From Bathymodiolus brooksi (Eukaryota > Mollusca > Bivalvia > Mytilida > Modiolidae): 64,000 bases of DNA. Below the pieces are notes generated by a model. The model was not told where the DNA came from, did no database searches, and saw only the letters and a list, made by a program, of their open reading frames with translations. The translations under genes and the position numbers were made by a program. Positions 18,525-33,900 of this stretch are shown here, one piece after another (position 1 is the stretch's first letter; each line of letters starts with the position of its first letter). The stretch covers positions 108,999,534-109,063,533 of the forward strand of contig OY804580.1 of assembly GCA_963680875.1 (NCBI GenBank), written 5' to 3'.

Positions 18525-21500
18525 TGGTAAGTAACTTTTGTGTTTGTTTTGTTTCTGTATCATTCCTATAACAGAAAGTTAGACGACCATGGTAAGTAAC
18601 TACGTGTTTGTTTGTTTCTGAATCATTCCTATAACAGAAACTTAGACGACCATGGTTAGTAACTATGTGTTTGTTTTTGTTTCTGTATCATTCCTATAAC
18701 AGAAACTTAGACGACCATGGTAAGTAACTATTTGTTTGTTTTGTTTCTGTATCATTCCTCTAACAGAAACTTAGACGACCATGGTAAGTAACTATGTGTT
18801 TGTTTTGTTTCTGTATCATTCCTATAACAGAAAATTAGACGACCATAGTATGTAACTTTTGTGTTTGTGTTGTTTCTGTATCATTCCTATAACAGAAACG
18901 TAGACGACCATGGTAAGTAACTATGTGTTTGTTTTGTTTCTGTATTATTCCTCTAACAGAAACTTAGGCGACCATGGTAAGTAACTTTTGTGTTTGTTTT
19001 GTTTCTGTATCATTCCTATAACAGAAACTTAGACGACCATGGTTAGTAACTATGTGTTTGTTTTGTTTCTGAATCATTCCTATAACAGAAACTTAGGCGA
19101 CCATGGCAAGTAACTTTTGTGTTTGTTTTGTTTCTGTATCATTCCTATAACAGAAAGTTAGACGACCATGGTAAGTAACTACGTGTTTGTTTTGTTTCTG
19201 AATCATTCCTATAACAGAAACTTAGACGACCATGGTTATTAACTATGTGTTTGTTTTTGTTTCTGTATCATTCCTATAACAGAAAATTAGACGACCATAG
19301 TATGTAACTTTTGTGTTTGTTTTGTTTCTGTATCATTCCTTTAACAGAAACTTAGACGACAATGGTAAATATCTAAGTGTTTGCTTTGTTTCTTGATCAT
19401 TCCTATAACAGAAACTTAGACGACCTTGGTAAGTAACTATTTGTTTGTTTTGTTTCTGTATCATTCCTATAACAGAAAATTAGACGACCATAGTATGTAA
19501 CTTTTGTGTTTGTTTTGTTTCTGTATCATTCCGATAACAGAAACTTAGACGACAATGGTAAATATCTAAGTGTTTGCTTTGTTTCTTTATCATTCCTATA
19601 ACAGAAAGTTAGACGACCATGGTAAGTAACTTTTGTGTTTGTTTTGTTTCTGTATCATTCCTATAACAGAAACTTAGGCAACCATGGTAAGTAACTATGT
19701 GTTTGTTTTGTTTCTGTATCATTCCTATAACAGAAACTTAGACGACAATGGTAAGTAACTTTGTGCTTGTTTTGTTTCTGTATCATTCCTATAACAGAAA
19801 CTTAGACGACCATGGTTAGTAACTATGTGTTTGTTTTGTTTCTGTATCATTCCTATAACAGAAACTTAGACAACAATGGTAAGTAACTTTTGTGTTTGTT
19901 TTGTTTTTGTATCATTCCTATAACAGAAACTTAGGCGACCATGGCAAGTAACTTTTGTGTTTGTTTTGTTTCTGTATCATTCCTATAACAGAAAGTTAGA
20001 CGACCATGGTAAGTAACTACGTGTTTGTTTTGTTTCTGAATCATTCTTATAGCAGAAACTTAGACGACCATGGTTAGTAACTATGTGTTTGTTTTGTTTC
20101 TGTATCATTCCTATAACAGAAACTTAGACGACAATGGTAAATATCTAAGTGTTTGCTTTGTTTCTGTATCATTCCTATAACAGAAACTTAGACGACCATA
20201 GTATGTAACTTTTGTGTTTGTTTTGTTTCTGTATCATTCCTATAACAGAAACTTAGACGACCATGGTAAGTAACTTTTGTGTTTGTTTTGTTTCTGTATC
20301 ATTCCTATAACAGAAACTTAGGCAACCATGGTAAGTAACTATGTGTTTGTTTTGTTTCTGTATCATTCCTATAACAGAAACTTAGACGACCATGGTAAGT
20401 AACTTTTGTGTTTGTTTTGTTTCTGTATCATTCCTATAACAGAAAGTTAGACGACCATGGTAAGTAACTACGTGTTTGTTTGTTTCTGAATCATTCCTAT
20501 AACAGAAACTTAGACGACCATGGTTAGTAACTATGTGTTTGTTTTTGTTTCTGTATCATTCCTATAACAGAAACTTAGACGACCATGGTAAGTAACTATT
20601 TGTTTGTTTTGTTTCTGTATCATTCCTCTAACAGAAACTTAGACGACCATGGTAAGTAACTATGTGTTTGTTTTGTTTCTGTATCATTCCTATAACAGAA
20701 AATTAGACGACCATAGTATGTAACTTTTGTGTTTGTGTTGTTTCTGTATCATTCCTATAACAGAAACGTAGACGACCATGGTAAGTAACTATGTGTTTGT
20801 TTTGTTTCTGTATTATTCCTCTAACAGAAACTTAGGCGACCATGGTAAGTAACTTTTGTGTTTGTTTTGTTTCTGTATCATTCCTATAACAGAAACTTAG
20901 ACGACCATGGTTAGTAACTATGTGTTTGTTTTGTTTCTGAATCATTCCTATAACAGAAACTTAGGCGACCATGGCAAGTAACTTTTGTGTTTGTTTTGTT
21001 TCTGTATCATTCCTATAACAGAAAGTTAGACGACCATGGTAAGTAACTACGTGTTTGTTTTGTTTCTGAATCATTCCTATAACAGAAACTTAGACGACCA
21101 TGGTTATTAACTATGTGTTTGTTTTTGTTTCTGTATCATTCCTATAACAGAAAATTAGACGACCATAGTATGTAACTTTTGTGTTTGTTTTGTTTCTGTA
21201 TCATTCCTTTAACAGAAACTTAGACGACAATGGTAAATATCTAAGTGTTTGCTTTGTTTCTTGATCATTCCTATAACAGAAACTTAGACGACCTTGGTAA
21301 GTAACTATTTGTTTGTTTTGTTTCTGTATCATTCCTATAACAGAAAATTAGACGACCATAGTATGTAACTTTTGTGTTTGTTTTGTTTCTGTATCATTCC
21401 GATAACAGAAACTTAGACGACAATGGTAAATATCTAAGTGTTTGCTTTGTTTCTTTATCATTCCTATAACAGAAAGTTAGACGACCATGGTAAGTAACTT

Positions 21501-22262
21501 TTGTGTTTGTTTTGTTTCTGTATCATTCCTATAACAGAAACTTAGGCAACCATGGTAAGTAACTATGTGTTTGTTTTGTTTCTGTATCATTCCTATAACA
21601 GAAACTTAGACGACAATGGTAAGTAACTTTGTGCTTGTTTTGTTTCTGTATCATTCCTATAACAGAAACTTAGACGACCATGGTTAGTAACTATGTGTTT
21701 GTTTTGTTTCTGTATCATTCCTATAACAGAAACTTAGACAACAATGGTAAGTAACTTTTGTGTTTGTTTTGTTTTTGTATCATTCCTATAACAGAAACTT
21801 AGGCGACCATGGCAAGTAACTTTTGTGTTTGTTTTGTTTCTGTATCATTCCTATAACAGAAAGTTAGACGACCATGGTAAGTAACTACGTGTTTGTTTTG
21901 TTTCTGAATCATTCTTATAGCAGAAACTTAGACGACCATGGTTAGTAACTATGTGTTTGTTTTGTTTCTGTATCATTCCTATAACAGAAACTTAGACGAC
22001 AATGGTAAATATCTAAGTGTTTGCTTTGTTTCTGTATCATTCCTATAACAGAAACTTAGACGACCATAGTATGTAACTTTTGTGTTTGTTTTGTTTCTGT
22101 ATCATTCCTATAACAGAAACTTAGACGACCATGGTAAGTAACTTTTGTGTTTGTTTTGTTTCTGTATCATTCCTATAACAGAAACTTAGGCAACCATGGT
22201 AAGTAACTATGTGTTTGTTTTGTTTCTGTATCATTCCTATAACAGAAACTTAGACGACCATG
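18525..22262. repeat. Tandem 1868-bp higher-order duplication (two copies)
   Basis: Marker variants pair at a constant offset: the short TGTTTGTTTGTTTCTG unit at 18601 and 20469, and GTGTTTGTGTTG at 18861 and 20729. The copies are about 18525-20393 and 20394-22262, roughly 29 units each and nearly identical. Outside these limits the flanking units differ. Confidence 0.85.
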
Positions 22263-25200
22263 GTTAGTAACTATGTGTTTGTTTTGTTTCTGTATCATTC
22301 CTCTAACAGAAAATTAGACGACCATGGTTAGTAACTATGTGTTTGTTTGTTTTGTTTCTGTATCATTCCTATAACAGAAACTTAGACAACAACGGTAAGT
22401 AACTTTTGTGTTTGTTTTGTTTCTGTATCATTCCTATAACAGAAAATTAGACGACCATAGTATGTAACTTTTGTGTTTGTTTTGTTTCTGTATCATTCCT
22501 ATAACAGAAACTTAGACAACCATGGTAAATAACTATGTGTTTGTGTTGTTTCTGTATCATTCCTATAACAGAAACTTAGACGACCATGGTAAGTAACTCT
22601 GTGTTTGTTTTGTTTCTGTATCATTCCTATAACAGAAACTTAGGCGACCATGGTAAGTAACTTTTGTGTTTGTTTTGTTTCTGTATCATTCCTATAACAG
22701 AAAGTTAGACGACCATGGTAAGTAACTATATGTTTGTTTTGTTTCTGTATCATTCCTCTAACAGAAACTTAGGCGACCATGGGAAGTAACTTTGTGTTTG
22801 TTTTGTTTCTGTATCATTCCTATAACAGAAACTTAGACAACAATGGTAAGTAACTTTTGTGTTTGTTTTTTTCTGTATCATTCCTATAACAGAAAGTTAG
22901 ACGACCATGGTAAGTAACTACGTGTTTGTTTTGTTTCTGAATCATTCTTATAACAGAAACTTAGACGACCATGGTTAGTAACTATGTGTTTGTTTTTGTT
23001 TCTGTATCATTCCTATTACAGAAATTTAGACGACCATAGTATGTAACTTTTGTGTTTGTTTTGTTTCTGTATCATTCCTATAACAGAAACTTAGACGACA
23101 ATGGTAAATATCTAAGTGTTTGCTTTGTTTCTTGATCATTCCTATAACAGAAACTTAGACGACCTTGGTAAGTAACTATTTGTTTGTTTTGTTTCTGTAT
23201 CATTCCTATAACAGAAAATTAGACGACCATAGTATGTAACTTTTGTGTTTGTTTTGTTTCTGTATCATTCCGATAACAGAAACTTAGACGACAATGGTAA
23301 ATATCCAAGTGTTTGATTTGTTTCTTTATCATTCCTATAACAGAAACTTAGACGACCATGGTAAGTAACTTTTGTGTTTGTTTTGTTTCTGTATCATTCC
23401 TATAACAGAAACTTAGGCAACCATGGTAAGTAACTATGTGTTTGTTTTGTTTCTGTATCATTCCTATAACAGAAACTTAGACGACCATGGTTAGTAACTA
23501 TGTGTTTGTTTTGTTTCTGTATCATTCCTCTAACAGAAAATTAGACGACCATGGTAAGTAACTTTTTTGTTTGTTTTGTTTCTGTATCATTCCTATAACA
23601 GAAACTTAGACAACAATGGTAAGTAACTTTTGTGTTTGTTTTGTTTCTGTATCATTCCTATAACAGAAAATTAGACGACCATAGTATGTAATTTTTGTGT
23701 TTGTTTTGTTTCTGTATCATTCCTATAACAGAAACTTAGACAACCATGGTAAATAACTATGTGTTTGTGTTGTTTCTGTATCATTCCTATAACAGAAACT
23801 TAGGCGACCATGGTAAGTAACTTTTGTGTTTGTTTTGTTTCTGTATCATTCCTATAACAGAAAGTTAGACGACAATGGTAAGTAACTATATGTTTGTTTT
23901 GTTTCTGTATCATTCCTCTAACAGAAACTTAGGCGACCATGGTAAGTAACTTTTGTGTTTGTTTTGTTTCTGTATCATTCCTATAACAGAAACTTAGACA
24001 ACAATGGTAAGTAACTTTTGTGTTTGTTTTTTTCTGTATCATTCCTATAACAGAAACTTAGACGACCATGGTAAGTAACTATGTGTTTGTTTTGTTTCTG
24101 TATCATTCCTATAACAGAAACTTAGACGACCATGGTTAGTAACTATGTGTTTGTTTTTGTTTCTGTATCATTCCTATAACAGAAAATTAGACGACCATAG
24201 TATGTAACTTTTGTGTTTGTTTTGTTTCTGTATCATTCCTATAACAGAAACTTAGACGACAATGGTAAATACCTAAGTGTTTGCTTTGTTTCTTGATCAT
24301 TCCTATAACAGAAACTTAGACGACCTTGGTAAGTAACTATTTGTTTGTTTTCTTTCTGTATCATTCCTATAACAGAAAATTAGACGACCATAGTATGTAA
24401 CTTTTGTGTTTGTTTTGTTTCTGTATCATTCCGATAACAGGAACTTAGACGACAATGGTAAATATCTAAGTGTTTGCTTTGTTTCTTTATCATTCCTATA
24501 ACAGAAACTTAGACGACCATGGTAAGTAACTTTTGTGTTTGTTTTGTTTCTGTATCATTCCTATAACAGAAACGTAGGCAACCATGGTAAGTAACTCTTG
24601 TGTTTGTTTTGTTTCTGTATCATTCCTATAACACAAACTTAGACAACAATGGTAAGTAACTTTTGTGTTTGTTTTGTTTATGTATCATTCCTATAATAGA
24701 AACTTAGACGACCATGGTAAGTAACTATGTGTTTGTTTTTGTTTATGTATCATTCCTATAACAGAAACTTACACGACCATGGTAAGTAACTATTTGTTTG
24801 TTTTGTTTCTGTATCATTCCTATAACAGAAAATTAGACGACCATAATATGTAACTTTTGTGTTTGTTTTGTTTCTGTATCATTCCTATAACAGAAACTTT
24901 GACAACCATGGTAAATAACTATGTGTTTGTGTTGTTTCTGTATCATTCCTATAACAGAAACTTAGGCGACCATGGTAAGTAACTTTTGTGTTTGTTTTGT
25001 TTCTGTATCATTCCTATAACAGAAAGTTAAACGACCATGGTAAGTAACTATATGTTTGTTTTGTTTCTGTATCATTCCTCTAACAGAAACCTAGGCGACC
25101 ATGGTAAGTAACTTTTGTGTTTGTTTTGTTTCTGTATCATTCCTATAACAGAAACTTAGACAACAATGGTAAGTAACTTTTGTGTTTGTTTTTTTCTGTA

Positions 25201-28200
25201 TCATTCCTATAACAGAAACTTAGACGACCATGGTAAGTAACTTTTGTGTTTGTTTTGTTTCTGTATCATTCCTATAACAGAAACTTAGACAACCATGGTA
25301 AATAACTATGTGTTTGTGTTGTTTTTGTATCATTCCTATAACAGAAACTTAGACGACCATGGTAAGTAACTCTGTGTTTGTTTTGTTTCTTGATCATTCC
25401 TATAACAGAAACTTAGACGACCTTGGTAAGTAACTATTTGTTTGTTTTGTTTCTGTATCATTCCTATAACAGAAAATTAGACGACCATAGTATGTAACTT
25501 TTGTGCTTGTTTTGTTTCTGTATCATTCCTATAACAGAAACTTAGGCAACCATGGTAAGTAACTCTTGTGTTTGTTTTGTTTCTGTATCATTCCTATAAC
25601 AGAAAGTTAGGCAACCATGGTAAGTAACTTTTGTGTTTGTTTTGTTTCTGTATCATTCCTATAACAGAAATTTAGACAACCAAGGTAAGTAACTTTTGTG
25701 TTTGTTTTGTTTCTGTATCATTCATATAACAGAAAATTAGACGACCATAGTATGTAACTTTTGTATTTGTTTTGTTTCTGTATCATTCCGATAACAGAAA
25801 CTTAGACGACAATGGTAAATATCTAAGTGTTTGCTTTGTTTCTTTATCATTCCTATAACAGAAACTTAGACGACCATGGTAAGTAACTTTTGTGTTTGTT
25901 TTGTTTCTGTATCATTCCTATTACAGAAACTTAGACAACCATGGTAAGTAACTATGTGTTTGTTTTGTTTCTGTATCATTCCTATAACAGAAACTTAGAC
26001 GACAATGGTAAGTAACTTTGCGCTTGTTTTGTTTCTGTATCATTCCTATAACAGAAACTTAGACGACCATGGTTAGAAACTATGTGTTTGTTTTGTTTCT
26101 GTATCATTCCTCTAATAGAAACTTAGACGACCATGTAAGTAACTTTTTTGTTTGTTTTGTTTCTGTATCATTCCTATAACAGAAACTTAGACAACAATGG
26201 TAAGTAACTTTTGTGTTTGTTTTGTTTCTGTATCATTCCTATAACAGAAAATTAGACGACCATAGTATGTAACTTTTGTGTTTGTTTTGTTTATGTATCA
26301 TTCCTATAACAGAAACTTAGACAACCATGGTAAATAACTATGTGTTTGTGTTGTTTCTGTATCATTCCGATAACAGAAACTTAGACGACCACGGTAAGTA
26401 ACTCTGTGTTTGTTTTGTTTCTGTATCATTCCTATAACAGAAACTTAGGCGACAATGGTAAATATCTAAGTGTTTGCTTTGTTTCTTTATCATTCCTATA
26501 ACAGAAACTTAGACGACCATGGTAAGTAACTTTTGTGTTTGTTTTGTTTATGTATCATTCCTATACCAGAAACTTAGGCAATCATGGTAAGTAACTATGT
26601 GTTTGTTTTGTTTCTGTATCATTCCTATAACAGAAACTTAGACGACTATGGTAAGTAACTTTGTGCTTGTTTTGTTTCTCTATCATTCCTATAACAGAAA
26701 CTTAGACGACCATGGTTAGTAACTATGTGTTTGTTTTGTTTCTGTATCATTCCTATAACAGAGACTTAGACAACAATGGTAAGTAACTATGTGTTTGTTT
26801 TGTTTCTGTATCATTCCTATAACAGAAACTTAGACGACCATGGTTAGTAACTATGTGTTTGTTTTGTTTCTGAATCATTCCTATAACAGAAACTTAGGCG
26901 ACCATGGCAAGTAACTTTTGTGTTTGATTTGTTTCTGTATCATTCCTATAACAGAAAGTTAGACGACCATGGTAAGTAACTACGTGTTTGTTTTGTTTCT
27001 GAATCATTCCTATAACAGAAAATTAGACGACTATAGTATGTAACTTTTGTGTTTGTTTTGTTTCTGTATCATTCCTATAACAGAAACTTAGACGACAATG
27101 GTAAATATCTAAGTGTTTGCTTTGTTTCTTGATCATTCCTGTAACAGAAACTTAGGCGACCATGGCAAGTAACTTTTGTGTTTGTTTTGTTTCTGTATCA
27201 TTCATATAACAGAAAGTTAGACGACCATGGTAAGTAACTATATGTTTGTTTTGTTTCTGTATCATTCCTCTAACAGAAACGTAGGCAACCATGGTAAGTA
27301 ACTTTTGTGTTTGTTTTGTTTCTGTATCATTCCTATAACAGAAACTTAGACAACAATGGTAAGTAACTTTTGTGTTTGTTTTGTTTATGTATCATTCCTA
27401 TAATAGAAACTTAGACGACCATGGTAAGTAACTTTTGTGTTTGTTTTGTTTCTGTATCATTCCTATAACAAAAACTTAGGCGACCATGGTAAGTAACTTT
27501 TGTGTTTGTTTTGTTTATGTATCATTCCTATAACAGAAAGTTAGACGACCATGGTAAGTAACTACGTGTTTGTTTTGTTTTTGAATCATTCCTATAACAG
27601 AAACTTAGACGACCATGGTTAGTAACTATGTGTTTGTTTTTGTTTCTGTATCATTCCTATAACAGAAACTTACACGACCATGGTAAGTAACTATTTGTTT
27701 GTTTTGTTTCTGTATCATTCCTATAGCAGAAAATTAGACGACCATAGTATGTAACTTTTGTGTTTGTTTTGTTTCTGTATCATTCCTATAACAGAAACTT
27801 AGACAACCATGGTAAATAACTATGTGTTTGTGTTGTTTTTGTATCATTCCTATAACAGAAACTTAGACGACCATGGTAAGTAACTCTGTGTTTGTTTTGT
27901 TTCTTGATCATTCCTATAACAGAAAATTAGACGACCATAGTATGTAACTTTTGTGCTTGTTTTGTTTCTGTATCATTCCTATAACAGAAACTTAGGCAAC
28001 CATGGTAAGTAACTCTTGTGTTTGTTTTGTTTCTGTATCATTCCTATAACAGAAAGTTAGGCAACCATGGTAAGTAACTTTTGTGTTTGTTTTGTTTCTG
28101 TATCATTCCTATAACAGAAATTTAGACAACCATGGTAAGTAACTTTTGTGTTTGTTTTGTTTCTGTATCATTCCTATAACAGAAACTTAGGCAACAATGG

Positions 28201-30959
28201 TAAGTAATTTTGTGTTTGTTTTGTTTCTGTATAATTTCTATAACAGAATCTTAGACGACCATGGTAAGTATCTTTTGTGTTTGTTTTGTTTCTATATCAT
28301 TCCTATAACAGAAACTTAAACAACCATGGTAAGTAACTATGTGTTTGTTTTGTTTCTGTGTCTTTCCTATAACAGAAACTTAGGCGACCACGGTAAGTAA
28401 CTTTTGTGTTTGTTTTGTTTCTGTATCATTACTCTAACAGAAACTTAGACGACCATGGTAAGTAATTATGTGTTTGTTTTGCTTATGTATCATTCCTATA
28501 ACAGAAAATTAGACGACCATAGTATGTAACTTTTGTGTTTGTTTTGTTTCTGTATCATTCCTATAACAGAAACTTAGACGACAATGGTAAATATCTAAGT
28601 GTTTGCCTTGTTTCTTTATCATTCCTATAACAGAAACTTAGACGACCATGGTAAGTAACTTTTGTGTTTGTTTTGTTTCTGTATCATTCCTATAACAGAA
28701 ACTTAGGCAGCCATGGTAAGTAACTATGTGTTTGTTTTGTTTCTGTATCATTCCTATAACAGAAACTTAGGCAACCATGGTAAGTAACTTTTGTGTTTGT
28801 TTTGTTTCTGTATCAATCCTATAACAGAAACTTAGACGACAATGGTAAATATCTAAGTCTTTGCTTTGTTTCTTTATCATTCCTATAGCAGAAACCTAGA
28901 CGACCATAGAAAGTAACTTTTATGTTTGTTTTGTTTCTGTATCATTCCTATAACAGAAAGTTAGACGACCATGGTAAGTAACTATATGTTTGTTTTGTTT
29001 CTGTATCATTTCTCTAACAGAAACTTAGGCGACCATGGTAAGTAACTTTTGTGTTTGTTTTGTTTCTGTATCATTCCTATAACAGAAACTTAGACAACAA
29101 TGGTAAGTAACTTTTGTGTTTGTTTTGTTTCTGTATCATTCCTATAACAGAAACTTAGACGACCATGGTAAGTAACTTTTGTGTTTGTTTTGTTTCTGTA
29201 TCATTCCTATAACAGAAACTTAGGCGACCATGGTAAGTAACTTTTGTGTTTGTTTTGTTTCTGTATCATTCCTATAACAGAAAGTTAGACGACCATGGTA
29301 AGTAACTACGTGTTTGTTTTGTTTTTGAATCATTCCTTTAACAGAAACTTAGACGACCATGGTTAGTAACTATGTGTTTGTTTTTGTTTCTGTATCATTC
29401 CTATAACAGAAACTTAGACGACCATGGTAAGTAACTATGTGTTTGTTTTGTTTCTGTATCATTCCTATAACAGAAAATTAGACGACCATAGTATGTAACT
29501 TTTGTGTTTGTTTTGTTTCTGTATCATTCCTATAACAGAAACTTAGACGACAATGGTAAATATCTAAGTGTTTGCGTTGTTTCTTGATCATTCCTATAAC
29601 AGAAACTTAGACGACCTTGGTAAGTAACTATTTGTTTGTTTTGTTTCTGTATCATTCCTATAACAGAAAATTAGACGACCATAGTATGTAACTTTTGTGC
29701 TTGTTTTGTTTCTGTATCATTCCTATAACAGAAACTTAGGCAACCATGGTAAGTAACTCTTGTGTTTGTTTTGTTTCTGTATCATTCCTATAACAGAAAG
29801 TTAGGCAACCATGGTAAGTAACTTTTGTGTTTGTTTGTTTCTGTATCATTCCTATAACAGAAATTTAGACAACCATGGTAAGTAACTTGTGTGTTTGTTT
29901 TGTTTCTGTATCATTCCTATAACAGAAACTTAAGCAACCATGGTAAGTAATTTTGTGTTTGTTTTGTTTCTGTATCATTTCTATAACAGAAACTTAAACA
30001 GCCATGCTAAGTAACTTTGTGTTTGTTTTGTTTCTGTATCATTCCTATAACAGAATCTTAGACGACCATAATAAGTAACTTTTGTGTTTGTTTTGTTTCT
30101 ATATCATTCCTAAAACAGAAACCTAAACAACCATGGAAAGTAACTTTTATGTTTGTTTTGTTTCTGTATCATTCCTCTAACAGAAACTTAGACGACTATG
30201 GTAAGTAACTATGTGTTTATTTTGTTTCTGTATCATTCCTATAACAGAAAATTAGACGACCATAATATGTAACTTTTGTGTTTGTTTTGTTTCTGTATCA
30301 TTCCTATAACAGAAACTTAGGCAACCATGGTAAGTAACTCTTGTGTTTGTTTTGTTTCTGCATCATTCCTATAACAGAATCTTAGGGAACCATGGTAAGT
30401 AACTTTTGTGTTTGTTTTGTTTCTGTATCATTCCTATAATAGAAATTTAGACAACCATGGTAAGTAACTTTTGTGTTTGTTTTGTTTCTGTATCATTCCT
30501 ATAACAGAAACTTAGGCAACCATGGTAAGTAACTCTTGTGTTTGTTTTGTTTCTGCATCATTCCTATAACAGAAACTTAGGGAACCATGGTAAGTAACTT
30601 TTGTGTTTGTTTTGTTTCTGTATCATTCCTATAATAGAAATTTAGACAACCATGGTAAGTAACTTTTGTGTTTGTTTTGTTTCTGTATCATTCCTATAAC
30701 AGAAACTTAGACAACCATGGAAAGTAATTTTGTGTTTGTTTTGTTTCTGTATCATTTCTAAAACAGAAACTTAAACAGCCATGCTAAGTAACTTTGTGTT
30801 TGTTTTGTTTCTGTATCATTCCTATAACAGAATCTTAGACGACCATGGTAAGTATCTTTTGTGTTTGTTTTGTTTCTATATCATTCCTATAACAGAAACC
30901 TAAACAACCATGGTAAGTAACTATGTGTTTGTTTTGTTTCTGTATCATTCCTATAACAG

Positions 30960-33900
30960 AAACTTAGGCGACCACGGTAAGTAACTTTTGTGTTTGTTTT
31001 GTTTCTGTATCATTCCTCTAACAGAAACTTAGATGACCATGGTAAGTAATTATGTGTTTGTTTTGTTTCTGTATCATTCCTATAACAGAAAATTAGACGA
31101 CCATAGTATGTAACTTTTGTGTTTGTTTTGTTTCTGTATCATTCCTATAACAGAAACTTAGACGACAATGGTAAATACCTAAGTGTTTGCTTTGTTTCTT
31201 GATCATTCCTATAACAGAAACTTAGACGACCTTGGTAAGTAACTATTTGTTTGTTTTCTTTCTGTATCATTCCTATAACAGAAAATTAGACGACCATAGT
31301 ATGTAACTTTTGTGTTTGTTTTGTTTCTGTATCATTCCGATAACAGGAACTTAGACGACAATGGTAAATATCTAAGTGTTTGCTTTGTTTCTTTATCATT
31401 CCTATAGCAGAAACTTAGACGACCATGGTAAGTAACTTTTGTGTTTGTTTTGTTTCTGTATCATTCCTATAACAGAAACGTAGGCAACCATGGTAAGTAA
31501 CTCTTGTGTTTGTTTTGTTTCTGTATCATTCCTATAACAGAAACTTAGACAACAATGGTAAGTAACTTTTGTGTTTGTTTTGTTTATGTATCATTCCTAT
31601 AATAGAAACTTAGACGACCATGGTAAGTAACTATGTGTTTGTTTTTGTTTATGTATCATTCCTATAACAGAAACTTACACGACCATGGTAAGTAACTATT
31701 TGTTTGTTTTGTTTCTGTATCATTCCTATAACAGAAAATTAGACGACCATAGTATGTAACTTTTGTGTTTGTTTTGTTTCTGTATCATTCCTATAACAGA
31801 AACTTAGACAACCATGGTAAATAACTATGTGTTTGTGTTGTTTTTGTATCATTCCTATAACAGAAACTTAGACGACCATGGTAAGTAACTCTGTGTTTGT
31901 TTTGTTTCTTGATCATTCCTATAACAGAAACTTAGACGACCTTGGTAGGTAACTATTTGTTTGTTTTGTTTCTGTATCATTCCTATAACAGAAAATTAGA
32001 CGACCATAGTATGTAACTTTTGTGCTTGTTTTGTTTCTGTATCATTCCTATAACAGAAACTTAGGCAACCATGGTAAGTAACTCTTGTGTTTGTTTTGTT
32101 TCTGTATCATTCCTATAACAGAAAGTTAGGCAACCATGGTAAGTAACTTTTGTGTTTGTTTTGTTTCTGTATCATTCCTATAACAGAAATTTGGACAACC
32201 AAGGTAAGTAACTTTTGTGTTTGTTTTGTTTCTGTATCATTCATATAACAGAAAATTAGACGACCATAGTATGTAACTTTTGTATTTGTTTTGTTTCTGT
32301 ATCATTCCGATAACAGAAACTTAGACGACAATGGTAAATATCTAAGTGTTTGCTTTGTTTCTTTATCATTCCTATAACAGAAACTTAGACGACCATGGTA
32401 AGTAACTTTTGTGTTTGTTTTGTTTCTGTATCATTCATATTACAGAAACTTAGACAACCATGGTAAGTAACTATGTGTTTGTTTTGTTTCTGTATCATTC
32501 CTATAACAGAAACTTAGACGACAATGGTAAGTAACTTTGCGCTTGTTTTGTTTCTGTATCATTCCTATAACAGAAACTTAGACGACCATGGTTAGAAACT
32601 ATGTGTTTGTTTTGTTTCTGTATCATTCCTCTAATAGAAACTTAGACGACCATGTAAGTAACTTTTTTGTTTGTTTTGTTTCTGTATCATTCCTATAACA
32701 GAAACTTAGACAACAATGGTAAGTAACTTTTGTGTTTGTTTTGTTTCTGTATCATTCCTATAACAGAAACTTAGGCGACCATGGTAAGTAACTATGTGTT
32801 TGTTTTGTTTCTGAATCATTCCTATAACAGAAACTTAGACGACCATGGTTAGTAACTATGTGTTTGTTTTTGTTTCTGTATCATTCCTATAACAGAAACT
32901 TAGACGACCATGGTAAGTAACTATTTGTTTGTTTTGTTTCTGTATCATTCCTCTAACAGAAACTTAGACGACCATGGTAAGTAACTATGTGTTTGTTTTG
33001 TTTCTGTATCATTCCTATAACAGAAACTTAGGCGACCACGGTAAGTAACTTTTGTGTTTGTTTTGTTTCTGTATCATTCCTCTAACAGAAACTTAGATGA
33101 CCATGGTAAGTAATTATGTGTTTGTTTTGTTTCTGTATCATTCCTATAACAGAAAATTAGACGACCATAGTATGTAACTTTTGTGTTTGTTTTGTTTCTG
33201 TATCATTCCTATAACAGAAACTTAGACGACAATGGTAAATACCTAAGTGTTTGCTTTGTTTCTTGATCATTCCTATAACAGAACTTAGACGACCTTGGTA
33301 AGTAACTATTTGTTTGTTTTCTTTCTGTATCATTCCTATAACAGAAAATTAGACGACCATAGTATGTAACTTTTGTGTTTGTTTTGTTTCTGTATCATTC
33401 CGATAACAGGAACTTAGACGACAATGGTAAATATCTAAGTGTTTACTTTGTTTCTTTATCATTCCTATAACAGAAACGTAGGCAACCATGGTAAGTAACT
33501 CTTGTGTTTGTTTTGTTTCTGTATCATTCCTATAACAGAAACTTAGACAACAATGGTAAGTAACTTTTGTGTTTGTTTTGTTTATGTATCATTCCTATAA
33601 TAGAAACTTAGACGACCATGGTAAGTAACTATGTGTTTGTTTTTGTTTATGTATCATTCCTATAACAGAAACTTACACGACCATGGTAAGTAACTATTTG
33701 TTTGTTTTGTTTCTGTATCATTCCTATAACAGAAAATTAGACGACCATAGTATGTAACTTTTGTGTTTGTTTTGTTTCTGTATCATTCCTATAACAGAAA
33801 CTTAGACAACCATGGTAAATAACTATGTGTTTGTGTTGTTTTTGTATCATTCCTATAACAGAAACTTAGACGACCATGGTAAGTAACTCTGTGTCTGTTT